From assembly GCF_051781005.1 (NCBI RefSeq), contig NZ_JBPWOA010000054.1, positions 62,001 through 126,000 on the forward strand: DNA of 64,000 nt, written 5' to 3'. This stretch comes from Anabaena sp051781005. GTDB lineage: Bacteria > Cyanobacteriota > Cyanobacteriia > Cyanobacteriales > Nostocaceae. Under the pieces are notes generated by a model. It had not been told where the DNA came from. It saw only the letters and a list, made by a program, of their open reading frames with translations, and made no database searches. The position numbers and the translations under genes are program-made. Positions 36,000 through 45,232 of this stretch are shown here, one piece after another. Within the stretch, counting starts at the first letter, position 1; the number at the start of each line of letters is the position of its first letter.

Positions 36000-37104
36000 A
36001 AATTTTCGTCTTAGACCATCTGTTAGCTTTGTTCCTATTGATGTAAATAATGAAAAAAATCAGCGTTTTGACTTCTTTTTATCTAATACGCGTCGGATAG
36101 TTCCAGTAGTATTCTCTCAACCTATATTAACTGAGATTATATCTAATTTAGATGGAACTAAATCTGTCTCTTCTATTATAGAAGAATTTGGCAATAATCA
36201 TGAAATATCTATATGTTCTCTCTTCAATTTTCTTGCTTCTAAATGTCTTATTGAAGATATAGAAACCGCAGACAAAATTGCCAAAAGCTCTTATCGAAGA
36301 GTATTAAATTTTCTTGGAGATTATGTTTCTTATAATTCAATTTTTGAAGTGTGGAATCAAGTCAAAAATCATCATGTTGTTATAGTAGGATTGGGTGCAA
36401 TTGGAAGTTGGGTATCTGTTCTTTTAGTTCAAAGTGGAATACAGAAATTAACCCTTATTGACAATGACGTAGTACAAGAAAATAATTTAAATCGTTCGCT
36501 CTTTACATATAAAGATTTAGGTTTAAAAAAAACTACGGCAGTATCCAATAGACTAAAGTCTATTGATTCGGATGTCAAAGTTAGTGAAATAACAAAAATT
36601 ATTCTGCAATCAAATGATATATTAGAAATATTAAATGATCTAAAAAAAGATTATGAAAATATTTTATTAGTTAACTGTGCAGATTTTCCAAATGTTGATG
36701 TTACATCAAAGCTAATTCATGAAGCTTGTATGCAAAGCAAAATTCCCTATATTATATCAGGAGGTTATAATCTTCATTTAAGTTTAATTGGTCCCACAAT
36801 TATTCCTTATGAAACAGCTTGTTTTGAGTGCATGGCTCTGACGCTTGAAGACATAAACGCACCAGAATTAAAAAATATTAGAAAACTTCCTCGAACACAG
36901 CGTAATATAGGAAATCTTGCTCCATTAACTGGAATATCATCATCGTTTGTAGTTAATGAAGTAATACGTATTGCTTCAAAAACGCCTGAGTTAAAACCTG
37001 CAATGGTAAATAGAAGAGGAGAATATAATTTTTTAACCAATAAAATTAATTTCATTGATTTACCAAGACGACCTGATTGTCCGTGTTGTGGAAATAAAAA
37101 ATAA
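35989..37104 (+). CDS. RRE-like plus E1/ThiF-like adenylating enzyme 2
   Basis: 371 residues with the same two-part layout as the upstream enzyme but clearly diverged. An N-terminal winged-helix region (VFSQPILTEIISNLDGTKSV, then LFNFLASKCLIED) precedes an E1 core: HHVVIVGLGAIGSWVSVLLV (loop near residue 133), LIDNDVVQENNLNRSLF (strong adenylation motif with NLNR), NCADFPNVDVTSKLIHEACM, and zinc pairs CFEC and CPCC. The E1 motifs are more canonical here than in enzyme 1. Two paralogous E1 enzymes for one peptide suggest either two successive modifications or a heterodimer. Start ATG at 35989 lies inside the upstream gene; the next gene follows by 6 bases. Confidence 0.82.
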   Translation: MKDKNFRLRPSVSFVPIDVNNEKNQRFDFFLSNTRRIVPVVFSQPILTEIISNLDGTKSVSSIIEEFGNNHEISICSLFNFLASKCLIEDIETADKIAKSSYRRVLNFLGDYVSYNSIFEVWNQVKNHHVVIVGLGAIGSWVSVLLVQSGIQKLTLIDNDVVQENNLNRSLFTYKDLGLKKTTAVSNRLKSIDSDVKVSEITKIILQSNDILEILNDLKKDYENILLVNCADFPNVDVTSKLIHEACMQSKIPYIISGGYNLHLSLIGPTIIPYETACFECMALTLEDINAPELKNIRKLPRTQRNIGNLAPLTGISSSFVVNEVIRIASKTPELKPAMVNRRGEYNFLTNKINFIDLPRRPDCPCCGNKK

Positions 37105-37110
37105 TTTGAT

Positions 37111-38325
37111 ATGCAAAACAATCAACCTGTTAATGATTCAGAAGAATTTGTTTACCAAGTTTGTCATAAATCCTTCCTTTCTCTCTGGAGTTATGCAAAT
37201 CCTAAAGGCAAGAATTCCAAAGAGCTATGTGACATCCTTATTGTTTGCGAGCCAGATGTTATTATTATCAGTGTTAAGGATATTAAGCTCACTGATAGTG
37301 GAAATATTAAAGTAGATTGGCAAAGATGGCTTAGTAAAGCTATTGAAGGTTCGGCAAATCAAATCTATGGGGCTGAAAGATGGATCAAATCAGCTTCAAA
37401 TGTGATCCGAAGCGATGGAAGCCAAGGCTTACCCTTTCCATCATCAGACGTGCGGCGTATCCATCGTGTTGCTGTTGCTTTGGGTGGAGATGATAAAGTT
37501 CCAATTCAATTTGGTGATTTTGGCAAGGGATTTGTTCATGTATTCGATAAAATTTCCTTTGAAATAATACTAAAAGAACTTGATACAATAACGGATTTTG
37601 TGCAATACCTTATTGATAAGGAAGATTTATATGATTCTGGCAAGCTAACCGTCTTTGAGGGATCTGAAGAAGACCTTTTAGGTTACTACATATACAATGG
37701 ACGTTTTTACCCACAGGATTTCGATGTCATTGTTGTGGGAAGCAACATTTGGGATGAGATAATTAAGAAACCAGAATATAAGGCGAAAAAAGAAGCTGAC
37801 AAAGACAGTTATATGTGGGATAGACTAATTGAACATCTAAGTCAGGATGCCCTGAACAATAATTTAGAATTTGGACCAGATTTAAATGAATCTGAACTTG
37901 TGTTTCGTGCAATGGCAAGAGAAAACCGATTTCAACGCCGAATGCTAGGAAAATCTTTTAGGGATTTCATGGATTTGGCTGCTCAACGTATGATCGAGTC
38001 AAGAACCTTAATATCACCGCAATCCAGTATAGCTTATGTATTTTTAGCAAAGCCGCACGGAGAAGAAAGACAACACCGTATCACTGAGTTAGAAGGAAGA
38101 TGTTTTGTAGTGCGAGGGTTGCAACAGGATTATAAAACTGTCATTGGTATTGCAACTGAGCGGTACGAACCTGGTAAGGGGTTTTCCTTCGATATAGTTT
38201 ATCTGCATAAAGAAACCTGGACAGCCGAAGACCAGAAACAACTAGAGTATGCCCAGAGGGAATTTGGCTGGTTTGCAAGTCCACAACAAAAATTAGTTCA
38301 TGAGGATGAATATCCAACTAATTAA
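37111..38325 (+). CDS. Unknown protein with nuclease-like N-terminus, last gene of the E1 operon
   Basis: 404 residues. Residues 36-58 (SKELCDILIVCEPDVIIISV, then KD) have the strand-strand pattern of a PD-(D/E)XK nuclease, with D41 and SVK at 54-56, where Ser replaces the usual acidic residue, so activity is uncertain. WLSKAIEGSANQIYGAERWI is a conserved-looking helix I have seen in uncharacterised proteins. The C-terminal half is mixed alpha/beta with no motif I recognise. It is co-directional with and 6 bases from the second E1 gene. A nuclease-like partner is unusual for a peptide-modification cluster and raises the possibility of a defence or toxin-type system. Confidence 0.6.
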   Translation: MQNNQPVNDSEEFVYQVCHKSFLSLWSYANPKGKNSKELCDILIVCEPDVIIISVKDIKLTDSGNIKVDWQRWLSKAIEGSANQIYGAERWIKSASNVIRSDGSQGLPFPSSDVRRIHRVAVALGGDDKVPIQFGDFGKGFVHVFDKISFEIILKELDTITDFVQYLIDKEDLYDSGKLTVFEGSEEDLLGYYIYNGRFYPQDFDVIVVGSNIWDEIIKKPEYKAKKEADKDSYMWDRLIEHLSQDALNNNLEFGPDLNESELVFRAMARENRFQRRMLGKSFRDFMDLAAQRMIESRTLISPQSSIAYVFLAKPHGEERQHRITELEGRCFVVRGLQQDYKTVIGIATERYEPGKGFSFDIVYLHKETWTAEDQKQLEYAQREFGWFASPQQKLVHEDEYPTN

Positions 38326-38390
38326 TATTGTGCAATACCACTCTATCCCCAACAGTTATTATGTTGCCAATTCTACTCGCACTTTACACT

Positions 38391-38427
38391 GAGCGATCGC
38401 CCTTTCCATTACCATAGACGATCGCTC
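38391..38427. terminator. Hairpin between convergent E1 operon and PolB gene
   Basis: GAGCGATCG (38391-38399) and CGATCGCTC (38419-38427) form a perfect 9-bp stem built from two HIP1-type sequences. It is placed to stop transcription from both sides, but no T-run of note follows, so the terminator role is tentative. Confidence 0.45.
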
Positions 38428-38448
38428 ATAATTAGTATAATCCCTAAC

Positions 38449-40254
38449 TCAAAACAGACTCAACTGCTTCCCCACATCACCTTGAGGCTCAACAACCGAA
38501 AGTAACTCATCTCGTTTTTTAGCCATCAACTCCAAATAATACCCACTGGAATAGGCTTCAGAATTAGTCAACCCCTTAATTCCTTGATAAAACGTCACAA
38601 CATCCCCAGTATTACCCAGAACCAAAAGAGCCTTTTCACCCTTCTTAATTTTCCGAGTAACCTGTAACTGTTCCACAGGAAAATCACCAGAACGAATAAC
38701 TTTGGTTAATTCCTGGTAATATTGTTCTGCCTTAGCTTTTGACAGAAGATATTGTGTCAGGTAGTTCAAAGGAAACTCCTTTTCTAAACGAGAGCGATCG
38801 CGTTTCCGCCATGAACCCTTAGTAGTAATTTTACCATCTTCATGCCAGATAATATAATTCTTAGCTCCTCTAGAGGGAACAAACATCGCTTGAGCAAGAA
38901 TTTCCAACTCTATATTGATACCAGTAGGTAAAGCATTTTGCAGCTTTTCAAATATCAGCAGAGGTTCAGAGTGGGAGAAGAACACACCATCAGTATCACT
39001 TTCAACCTGGATACCTCCCGCTTTTTCAATCACATCAATCATGAATCGTAGAATCCGTCTACCATAAGCTGTAACCAGTGCAGCAGCTTCCATATCGTTA
39101 AAACCAACACCAGAAGTCCCATAAAAGCCAAACAACGAGTTGATTAACACTTTGAGAGCAGCTTCAGCTTGTTTAGCAGCTAAATCTCCAGCTTTTCCTA
39201 ATTCCTTGAGTCTGAGTCGTTCCCTGGTGAGATAATCGAGAATACTTAACCCCACTCGTTGCGTATCCTTGCGGGAGCAAATCCCATATTTAAGCATAAT
39301 GCTGGGATACAGACTGGAAACATCAATTTTGGCAATGTGTTTGTGTAAACCTGGTACAGAAATTACCAGTCCTCCCTCAAATTTCAACTTCAGATCAGCA
39401 GTTGGTTTGTAACCTGAATATTGTCTTTCTAAAACGCGCTGCCATTTAGTACCATTACCAGTGAGCGATAGTTGTTGTAAATTCATACCTGGTACTATCA
39501 GCGATTCATAGTAATAGGAAGGAACTAATTTATCAGCAATTAATTTCGTATCTTCCAAGTCATAAATTAGGTATTTTCTGATTTTTTCCCATCCTTGAGA
39601 ACCTGCACCTTCACCCCAACAATGTTGAATTTCTTGGGGTGTTAAAACCAACCTAGCAGATTCTCGCAATCCCATTTCTATCACTGCACTTTTTAGGGAA
39701 TGTTGATATAAAGCTTTATTGACAAAATCCCATCTCAAGACACAAATGTAAACATCAATATGTTGGCTGTTGCTGATGAATATTTCGGAGATATTCATAG
39801 GCTTGCCAAATACCTGTGCTGTCTTGATAATTCTCGATTGCTGAGAAATAGTAAATGGATGAGATATGTTATTGATTAGGCATCTAATAATGATAAATGG
39901 AAAATCAAAATCTGTACCGTTGTATGTGAGAACTACATCAGGAGATATAGACTGAAAATAGGAAATAAATTGGCAGAGTAATTTTGATTCATTTTCATCC
40001 ATAAATACAAAATACTCGCCCAATTCATTCATACAACCAATAGCGAAAATTCTATCTTGACTAGGAATCAGCCCTGAAGTTTCAATGTCAATAACCATTT
40101 GCTTCAGGGCATTGTAAGGTTTAATAGTCTGTAAAGGTTGCCAGGAGCGATAAACTGTATTATCTGCGTAGAAGATGTTTAATTTATCTTCGGCAACAGT
40201 AATTTGATTATCGCTTTTGGTGATAAAATGGCGATGATTGTAATTAATATTCAT
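38449..40254 (-). CDS. Family B DNA polymerase with C-terminal clamp-binding peptide
   Basis: 601 residues with both proofreading and polymerase domains. Exonuclease motifs: MVIDIETSGLIP (Exo I, residue about 52), YNGTDFDFPF (Exo II), YDLEDTKLI (Exo III). Polymerase motifs: KIDVSSLYPSIMLKYG (A, near 308), KVLINSLFGFYGT (B, near 368) and QVESDTDGVFF (C, DTD, near 418). All catalytic Asp are present. It is shorter than E. coli Pol II (783) and has no protein-priming insert that I can see. The tail ends KQLSLF, the clamp-binding consensus; Pol II ends with the related QLGLF. With plasmid DnaN and loader genes it probably copies the plasmid. Confidence 0.93.
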   Translation of the reverse strand: MNINYNHRHFITKSDNQITVAEDKLNIFYADNTVYRSWQPLQTIKPYNALKQMVIDIETSGLIPSQDRIFAIGCMNELGEYFVFMDENESKLLCQFISYFQSISPDVVLTYNGTDFDFPFIIIRCLINNISHPFTISQQSRIIKTAQVFGKPMNISEIFISNSQHIDVYICVLRWDFVNKALYQHSLKSAVIEMGLRESARLVLTPQEIQHCWGEGAGSQGWEKIRKYLIYDLEDTKLIADKLVPSYYYESLIVPGMNLQQLSLTGNGTKWQRVLERQYSGYKPTADLKLKFEGGLVISVPGLHKHIAKIDVSSLYPSIMLKYGICSRKDTQRVGLSILDYLTRERLRLKELGKAGDLAAKQAEAALKVLINSLFGFYGTSGVGFNDMEAAALVTAYGRRILRFMIDVIEKAGGIQVESDTDGVFFSHSEPLLIFEKLQNALPTGINIELEILAQAMFVPSRGAKNYIIWHEDGKITTKGSWRKRDRSRLEKEFPLNYLTQYLLSKAKAEQYYQELTKVIRSGDFPVEQLQVTRKIKKGEKALLVLGNTGDVVTFYQGIKGLTNSEAYSSGYYLELMAKKRDELLSVVEPQGDVGKQLSLF

Positions 40255-40266
40255 TTTTGGTGTTGG

Positions 40267-40605
40267 TTACTTACCAATAGTTCCTATCTTTTGCATTTTG
40301 AAAAGTGCAGAATTGATTTCCAGTAAATATTGTGGTGACGGATACTGAGATAAGAAATAGTGAAAGTCGTCTAAATGTGTAATCGTCAGTTCTTGAGGTA
40401 AGATTTTTCCTTGAACATTCAGGAGAATTTTCGGATGTTCACGCCATTCACAGGTTGTTATTTTAAATAATTGGTAAATCACAGAATTAATGTGGAAATT
40501 GTAAGAGGATACCGGGTGATTTTTGACAAATTCACATAATTCCTCTAAAGTATTTAAACTTTGTGTGCAGGATTCTCCACTTTTAGATTGACAAGATATT
40601 TGCAT
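40267..40605 (-). CDS. Unknown protein made of two related halves
   Basis: 112 residues. Two 35-residue segments match each other: TLEELCEFVKNHPVSSYNFH, then INSVIYQLFKI, against HLDDFHYFLSQYPSPQYLLE, then INSALFKMQKI. Shared pattern: L(E/D)(E/D)..., P.S, INS, KI. The family is not recognised. It is 12 bases upstream of the polB gene on the same strand, so it may assist the polymerase or be a regulatory partner. Confidence 0.6.
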   Translation of the reverse strand: MQISCQSKSGESCTQSLNTLEELCEFVKNHPVSSYNFHINSVIYQLFKITTCEWREHPKILLNVQGKILPQELTITHLDDFHYFLSQYPSPQYLLEINSALFKMQKIGTIGK

Positions 40606-41081
40606 GATTATTACTCCAATGGTAACAAATAATTTGAAATAGATAGACTGAGCTATTACGAATGACTAATTACTCTCTTTCTTTTAGAAAATATTGATTA
40701 AACCACGAAGACGCGAAGAACACGAAGGAAGAAGAGAAAACAAGAGAAGAAAACAAAAGAAAAGGAAGGAGATAGGTAAACTGATACCAATTCTTTATGA
40801 AGATGCGCGAAATTAAGATTAACGTTCGCGAAGCGTGGCGTTAGCCATACCGCAGAGACACAGAGAGAAAATCAAAAAATTTGGCGCAGTCTCACGAAGA
40901 AATGGTATGACAGTAAAAAGGAAGTGGTAATTACAGCAGATTCAAGGTTTATGAGATACAGTAACGATTGAATTTCGAGTTTTAAATCTACTTCCTAAAA
41001 TTGGTGTACCTCATTTACTCTAAAAGTGCTGTATTTAGTTGAATAGCTACTGTTGAATTTTTAATTTTCATTGATAATCTT
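40606..41081. other. Intergenic region between the duplicated-motif gene and dnaX
   Basis: No gene in 476 bases. It contains an ACGAAGACGCGAAGAACACG fragment near 40693-40712 and the MITE-like copy at 40784-40908. The remaining part is AT-rich. Confidence 0.5.
40784..40908. repeat. MITE-like element, copy 2, with a nested small repeat
   Basis: 125 bp, ends ATACCAATTCTTTATGAAGA and TCTCACGAAGAAATGGTAT. It is the same family as 8455-8576. Near 40832-40852 it carries CGTTCGCGAAGCGTGGCG, then TTAGCCATA, a small repeat absent from copy 1, between AAGATTAA and CCGCAGAG. This shows one repeat family inserted in another. Confidence 0.8.
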
Positions 41082-42386
41082 TTATCGAAAAGATGCTAAT
41101 TGTTGTACCGTTTCTACCCAAATAGGAGCTTTCTTACCATTGACTGGAATCAAAGAATTCCAATGTTCTTGCAGGGATTCAAGACTCATATTTGGTAGTT
41201 TCTGTTGCCCCCAAGCGATCGCATCAGCAGGTGTTTTCCAATTCGTCCAAGGTGGATTTTCAGCAATGGGAATAAATTGACTCGAATTTGTAGAATTAGC
41301 AGCAGGTAGTAAACCTAAAATAGCAACTTCTAACCATAACTGTGGTTGAGTAGATAATTTTACTTGCACTTCACATTGTCTCAAGTGCTGCTGTCCTGCC
41401 AAAATAGTTGTAGTCTCCCAATCTTTAGCTATTTGACACAATTGTTGCCAAGTATCTTCAGTTAGCATCACCATTTCCTTACTGCTAGGAGAAGTTTTAG
41501 CAATCAACATATCTCGATAAAAGCTAGTGAGGTTTTGCATAATTATTAAAGGTTCTTTACCCCATTCCAACAAATTCCGAATGATGGTAATGATTGAATT
41601 ACTATCATTTTCAGCGATTCTTTCCACCATTGTTAGCAACTCATACTCAGGCACATTCCCCACCATTTCCCATACCCAATTTTGGTCAATGGTGATATTT
41701 AGTAAACTCAATTGATCCAGTAAACATTGACTATCCCGCAAACAACCAGAAGAGATTTGTGCTACCAGACGTAATGCTTGTGGAGTAATATCAATTAATT
41801 CCTCATTCACAATTTGGTTGAGGTGTTGTATCATATCCTCAACACCAATTCTTTTAAAATCGAACCTTTGACAACGAGAAATTATTGTTGCAGGAACTTT
41901 GTGAATTTCTGTGGTGCAGAGGATAAACACTACATTTTTTGGTGGTTCTTCCAAGGTTTTGAGTAAAGCTTGAAATCCTTGTGAACTGAGGCTATGCACT
42001 TCATCTAAAACAAACACCTTGTAGCGACTATTGACAGGTATAATGTGAGTACGGTCAATAATTTGTCTGATATTTTCAACACCAGAGTTACTAGCAGCAT
42101 CTATTTCCACCACATCCAGAGATAAACCTTTGGAAATGCTGGTACAGGAATTGCACAGGCCGCAGGGTGTAGGAGTAGGAAAATCACCATGTTGACAATT
42201 GAGAGATTTAGCAAATATGCGTGCGCTGGAAGTTTTACCTGTACCTCTAGGTCCAGTGAAGAGGTACGCCGGGGCAATTCGTTGGGATGTGATAGCATTG
42301 GTGAGAGTAGTTGCGATCGCTCTTTGACCAACAAGTTCAGCAAAAGACTGGGGACGATATTTCAGGTGAAGTGGTTGGTATGTCAT
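41082..42386 (-). CDS. dnaX: DnaX clamp-loader ATPase (gamma/tau-like, short form)
   Basis: 434 residues. AAA+ motifs: YLFTGPRGTGKTSSARIFAK (Walker A, residues 42-61), zinc module CGLCNSC with an upstream LNCQH, VFVLDEVHSLSSQGFQALLK (Walker B), FILCTTEIHKVPATIISRCQ (sensor 1 and SRC). The start MTYQPLHLKYRPQSFAELVG is standard. It lacks the tau-specific C-terminal domains that bind DnaB and the polymerase, and ends at the collar. It would drive clamp loading together with HolA and HolB encoded at 32.4-34.5 kb. It lies downstream of dnaN on the same strand. Confidence 0.94.
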   Translation of the reverse strand: MTYQPLHLKYRPQSFAELVGQRAIATTLTNAITSQRIAPAYLFTGPRGTGKTSSARIFAKSLNCQHGDFPTPTPCGLCNSCTSISKGLSLDVVEIDAASNSGVENIRQIIDRTHIIPVNSRYKVFVLDEVHSLSSQGFQALLKTLEEPPKNVVFILCTTEIHKVPATIISRCQRFDFKRIGVEDMIQHLNQIVNEELIDITPQALRLVAQISSGCLRDSQCLLDQLSLLNITIDQNWVWEMVGNVPEYELLTMVERIAENDSNSIITIIRNLLEWGKEPLIIMQNLTSFYRDMLIAKTSPSSKEMVMLTEDTWQQLCQIAKDWETTTILAGQQHLRQCEVQVKLSTQPQLWLEVAILGLLPAANSTNSSQFIPIAENPPWTNWKTPADAIAWGQQKLPNMSLESLQEHWNSLIPVNGKKAPIWVETVQQLASFR

Positions 42387-42620
42387 GTTTTTTCAAAAGT
42401 AGATAAGTTGAATTTCCCCAAGCTCATGTATTAGTAATAAACTTGGGGTGTGAGTAATTTTTGGTGTGGTTGTTAAAACAGATTTGATGTAACGAACCAC
42501 AGAGACACAGAGTACACAGAGGAATTAGGGTTGAAGAGAAATTTTGCGTTACTTTTGACTGACAAGTATTGAGGTTTGGTTTGATAAATCTAAACTACTG
42601 CAATTTTTTATTCAGTCATT

Positions 42621-44054
42621 CTATGCAGCAGCGACTTTCTTTTTCCTTCCTCTAGGTTTAGGAGTAGAATTGGCAGAAGTTCGAGAATTAGTTCTAGTTT
42701 CTGCTGTAGTTTTCTGTGGAGAAGAATCTGTTTTTATCACATCATTTTTATCCTTGATATCTTCTTCTATTTCCACCGCTTCAGCCGCTACATTTATTCC
42801 CTCATTTACTTCAGTTACTGACGAAATATTTTCTGTAACGATAACTTCCTCGTTATCATCTGAAGCATCTTCTTCTATTGCTGTGCTGTTATTATTAATA
42901 AGTTGAACTGGCATTACCAAAATTAATTGATTGAGAATGCCATCAACAGGAGTAATAACCACAGGAGTTGTAGTTTGGTTGATATTAATTAATACCTCAT
43001 TTGTAGGTAGAAATTTGAGAGCCTGTTCCATATATTTGATATTAAACCCCATGACTAATTGTTGCTGATAATCATCTTGTGGTTTAATATTCAAAGATTC
43101 CACAGCACCACCTATATCTGAAGATTCAGTAGATAAAGTTGCTTGTTGATGCTGGTAGTCACAGATAATTTTGACAATCTTATTCTTTTGGTCAGCGACA
43201 ATTCCCACTCGTTTTAGAGCATTATCAAATAATTTTCTATCAACAATAAATTGATGTTGAAATTGTTGGGGAATTAGAGATGAATATTTCGGATAATCTC
43301 CTTCTAATAATCTCGTGGTAATTTGGATATTGGGTAATGTAAATACCGCAATTCCATTGTCAATGTTAATAGTACATTCGCTGTTATCTCCTACACTACC
43401 TAAAATCTTTTGTAATTCTATTAGTGTAGGTTGAGGAATTGTGACTTCTACTGTATTTGAATCAGCTTCAATTTGTGCATGTTCTGTCAATTGCTCATCT
43501 GTTTCTATCGTTCCAGAAACAACTGCTAATCGATGTCCATCTGTTGCTGCTGCTTCCCAACTACTATTAGTAAATTGGAAATGAACTCCAGCTAAAACTT
43601 GTTTATTTTCATCATGACTAGCAGCAAATAATGTTCCTTCTAATGCTTGTAACAACTTAATTGCTGGTAATATAATATTCTTCCCTTCAATTTCTGGCAA
43701 AGATGGAAACTCTTGAGGACTAACTGTTTGAATTCGACATTTACCACAGGAGTGAGTAATAATGGCAGCATTATCTACAATTTCCAAAATAATATCTTGT
43801 TTGGGAAGACTAGAAATTACTTGGGTGAATAATTTAGCAGGTAAAGCAATTTTACCTTCTAGTTCTATTCTAGATTTGCATTGAACTCGAATTCCTAAAC
43901 TCAAATCAAAAGCAGTCACTAAAATTTCTTGTTCGTGCTTATCCGCAACCAACAATATATTGTTGAGAATAGGATGGTGAGGTTTGTTAGGTACAGCATA
44001 ACTAACCACAGCGAGGGTATCAGCCAGTTCCTTTTGAGAAATTGTAAATTTCAT
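42621..44054 (-). CDS. dnaN: Beta sliding clamp (DnaN) with long basic tail
   Basis: 477 residues, about 100 longer than usual. The three clamp domains are recognisable: MKFTISQKELADTLAVVSYA, AATDGHRLAVVSG (domain I-II), EVTIPQPTLIELQKILG, VVITPVDGILNQLILVMPVQ (the C-terminal clamp end). After residue about 385 comes an acidic stretch (EEDASDDNEEVIVTENISSV, EIEEDIKDKND) and then a basic end, STPKPRGRKKKVAAA, like an AT-hook. The tail might hold the clamp on DNA or bring partners. Four proteins in this window end in QL(S/T)LF, the motif this clamp is expected to bind. Encoded just upstream of dnaX. Confidence 0.94.
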   Translation of the reverse strand: MKFTISQKELADTLAVVSYAVPNKPHHPILNNILLVADKHEQEILVTAFDLSLGIRVQCKSRIELEGKIALPAKLFTQVISSLPKQDIILEIVDNAAIITHSCGKCRIQTVSPQEFPSLPEIEGKNIILPAIKLLQALEGTLFAASHDENKQVLAGVHFQFTNSSWEAAATDGHRLAVVSGTIETDEQLTEHAQIEADSNTVEVTIPQPTLIELQKILGSVGDNSECTINIDNGIAVFTLPNIQITTRLLEGDYPKYSSLIPQQFQHQFIVDRKLFDNALKRVGIVADQKNKIVKIICDYQHQQATLSTESSDIGGAVESLNIKPQDDYQQQLVMGFNIKYMEQALKFLPTNEVLININQTTTPVVITPVDGILNQLILVMPVQLINNNSTAIEEDASDDNEEVIVTENISSVTEVNEGINVAAEAVEIEEDIKDKNDVIKTDSSPQKTTAETRTNSRTSANSTPKPRGRKKKVAAA

Positions 44055-44240
44055 AATTGTGGGTTCTTTAATGTCAATGAAGTAATGAAATAAGAGGTGC
44101 TTAGTTTGCTACTAAACACCTTTATTTACCCTGTAGTTTGTATGCAGATTAGTTATTTTCTGGAATTCATGTTTGGTAAATTCTAATCAATCGCTAAACA
44201 CCATTAAGATAAAAAAGACTACAGAAACGAAGATGTATGT

Positions 44241-44546
44241 TTATGAACTGATTTCTACTGCGTGACATTTACCGTTATTACTTGGAGAAAGTGACATGAG
44301 ATAATGATGAGTCAACTGTTCAAGTTCATTGGTAAGTTGTTGTTGTCGTTGTTGAGAAAGAGATTGATAAATATGTTGAAGGGCTTTGATAGTTTCTCGT
44401 ACTTGGTGAAGACAATCAGTATTGAAATTTATTGTTACTGTTTCTCCATCAGCAAAAAATGAACAGGATTGATGATTATTATTGCTGTATGAACTGACAT
44501 GGGTGTCTTTGGTAATATTGGCTGTAAATGAATGAGATATTTTCAT
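44241..44546 (-). CDS. Unknown small protein near dnaN
   Basis: 101 residues from the ATG at 44546; an upstream in-frame TTG at 44567 adds seven residues. It has a strand-rich N-terminus (SCSFFADGETVTINFNTDCL) and a long amphipathic helix (VRETIKALQHIYQSLSQQRQ). No family recognised. Co-directional with the DnaN gene downstream (186-base gap). Confidence 0.5.
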   Translation of the reverse strand: MKISHSFTANITKDTHVSSYSNNNHQSCSFFADGETVTINFNTDCLHQVRETIKALQHIYQSLSQQRQQQLTNELEQLTHHYLMSLSPSNNGKCHAVEISS

Positions 44547-44766
44547 GTTTAGATAGAGATTGTACAATTTTTGGCAAGAAAGTATGATTATCTGATTGAC
44601 AATGAAAGCGTTGACTGTATACAGTATTTCTATCTGTATACACCTCTTGAAAATTAGAAAACCTATCTAAAAAAAGAGATTGCGCCTTCTGATTAAAATC
44701 ATCAAATACTTGGCGCGTAGCGCATAATAAATTATTTGTTTTCGTGTCAAATACCTATTATTTAAA

Positions 44767-45084
44767 CTAATTCTGTTGATTTTGAAACTGGGTTTGTTGG
44801 TTGATATCAAGTTTGGCGATTTGAATAATTAACTCTGTTGGTACATTCCAAGATTTACATTCCCAATTTTGACTTAACCTCTCTGCTTTTCTTACATAAG
44901 TAGAGGAATTAGTGGTATTTTCAATTAGCCATTGTTTAAATTGAATTGCTTTTTCTTGAGTTTCAAAACCGAAATATGTGACTTTTCTTTGTCCCAAAGG
45001 ACTGGTGATAGTAGCAACTCTGGGTGAAAGGATATTGAGAGTCCATCCACTAGCACTAAGTTGTACTCTAGTAATGTTGAGCAT
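44767..45084 (-). CDS. Unknown small protein of the PRTRC-replisome region
   Basis: 105 residues. The N-terminal half (GWTLNILSPRVATITSPLGQ, then KVTYFGFETQEKAIQFKQWL) alternates strands and one helix, as in small single-domain DNA or protein binders. The C-terminus is Gln-rich. No family recognised. It is encoded downstream of the PRTRC ThiF gene, in the same direction. Confidence 0.5.
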   Translation of the reverse strand: MLNITRVQLSASGWTLNILSPRVATITSPLGQRKVTYFGFETQEKAIQFKQWLIENTTNSSTYVRKAERLSQNWECKSWNVPTELIIQIAKLDINQQTQFQNQQN

Positions 45085-45232
45085 TGGTTTTATCTCTGTG
45101 GTTAGTTACAAAGACCTAAAATACATAAAAAATAAGAGTTTCAAGGATTTTTGTAAGTGTTATAAATAATCTTCTCCCTTGAATTTCTCCAAGGAAGAAG
45201 CGCGTCAGCGAAAGTGATTTAATCCTGTAGTG

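Noticed and set aside
34657..37104. Standard TOMM (thiazole/oxazole) gene cluster
   Set aside because: No YcaO cyclodehydratase or flavin dehydrogenase is present; only E1-like enzymes with RRE-like parts.
41082..41110. DnaX C-terminus QLASFR as another clamp-binding tag
   Set aside because: It lacks the hydrophobic pair at the motif positions and is not at the very end; DnaX is not known to use such a tag.
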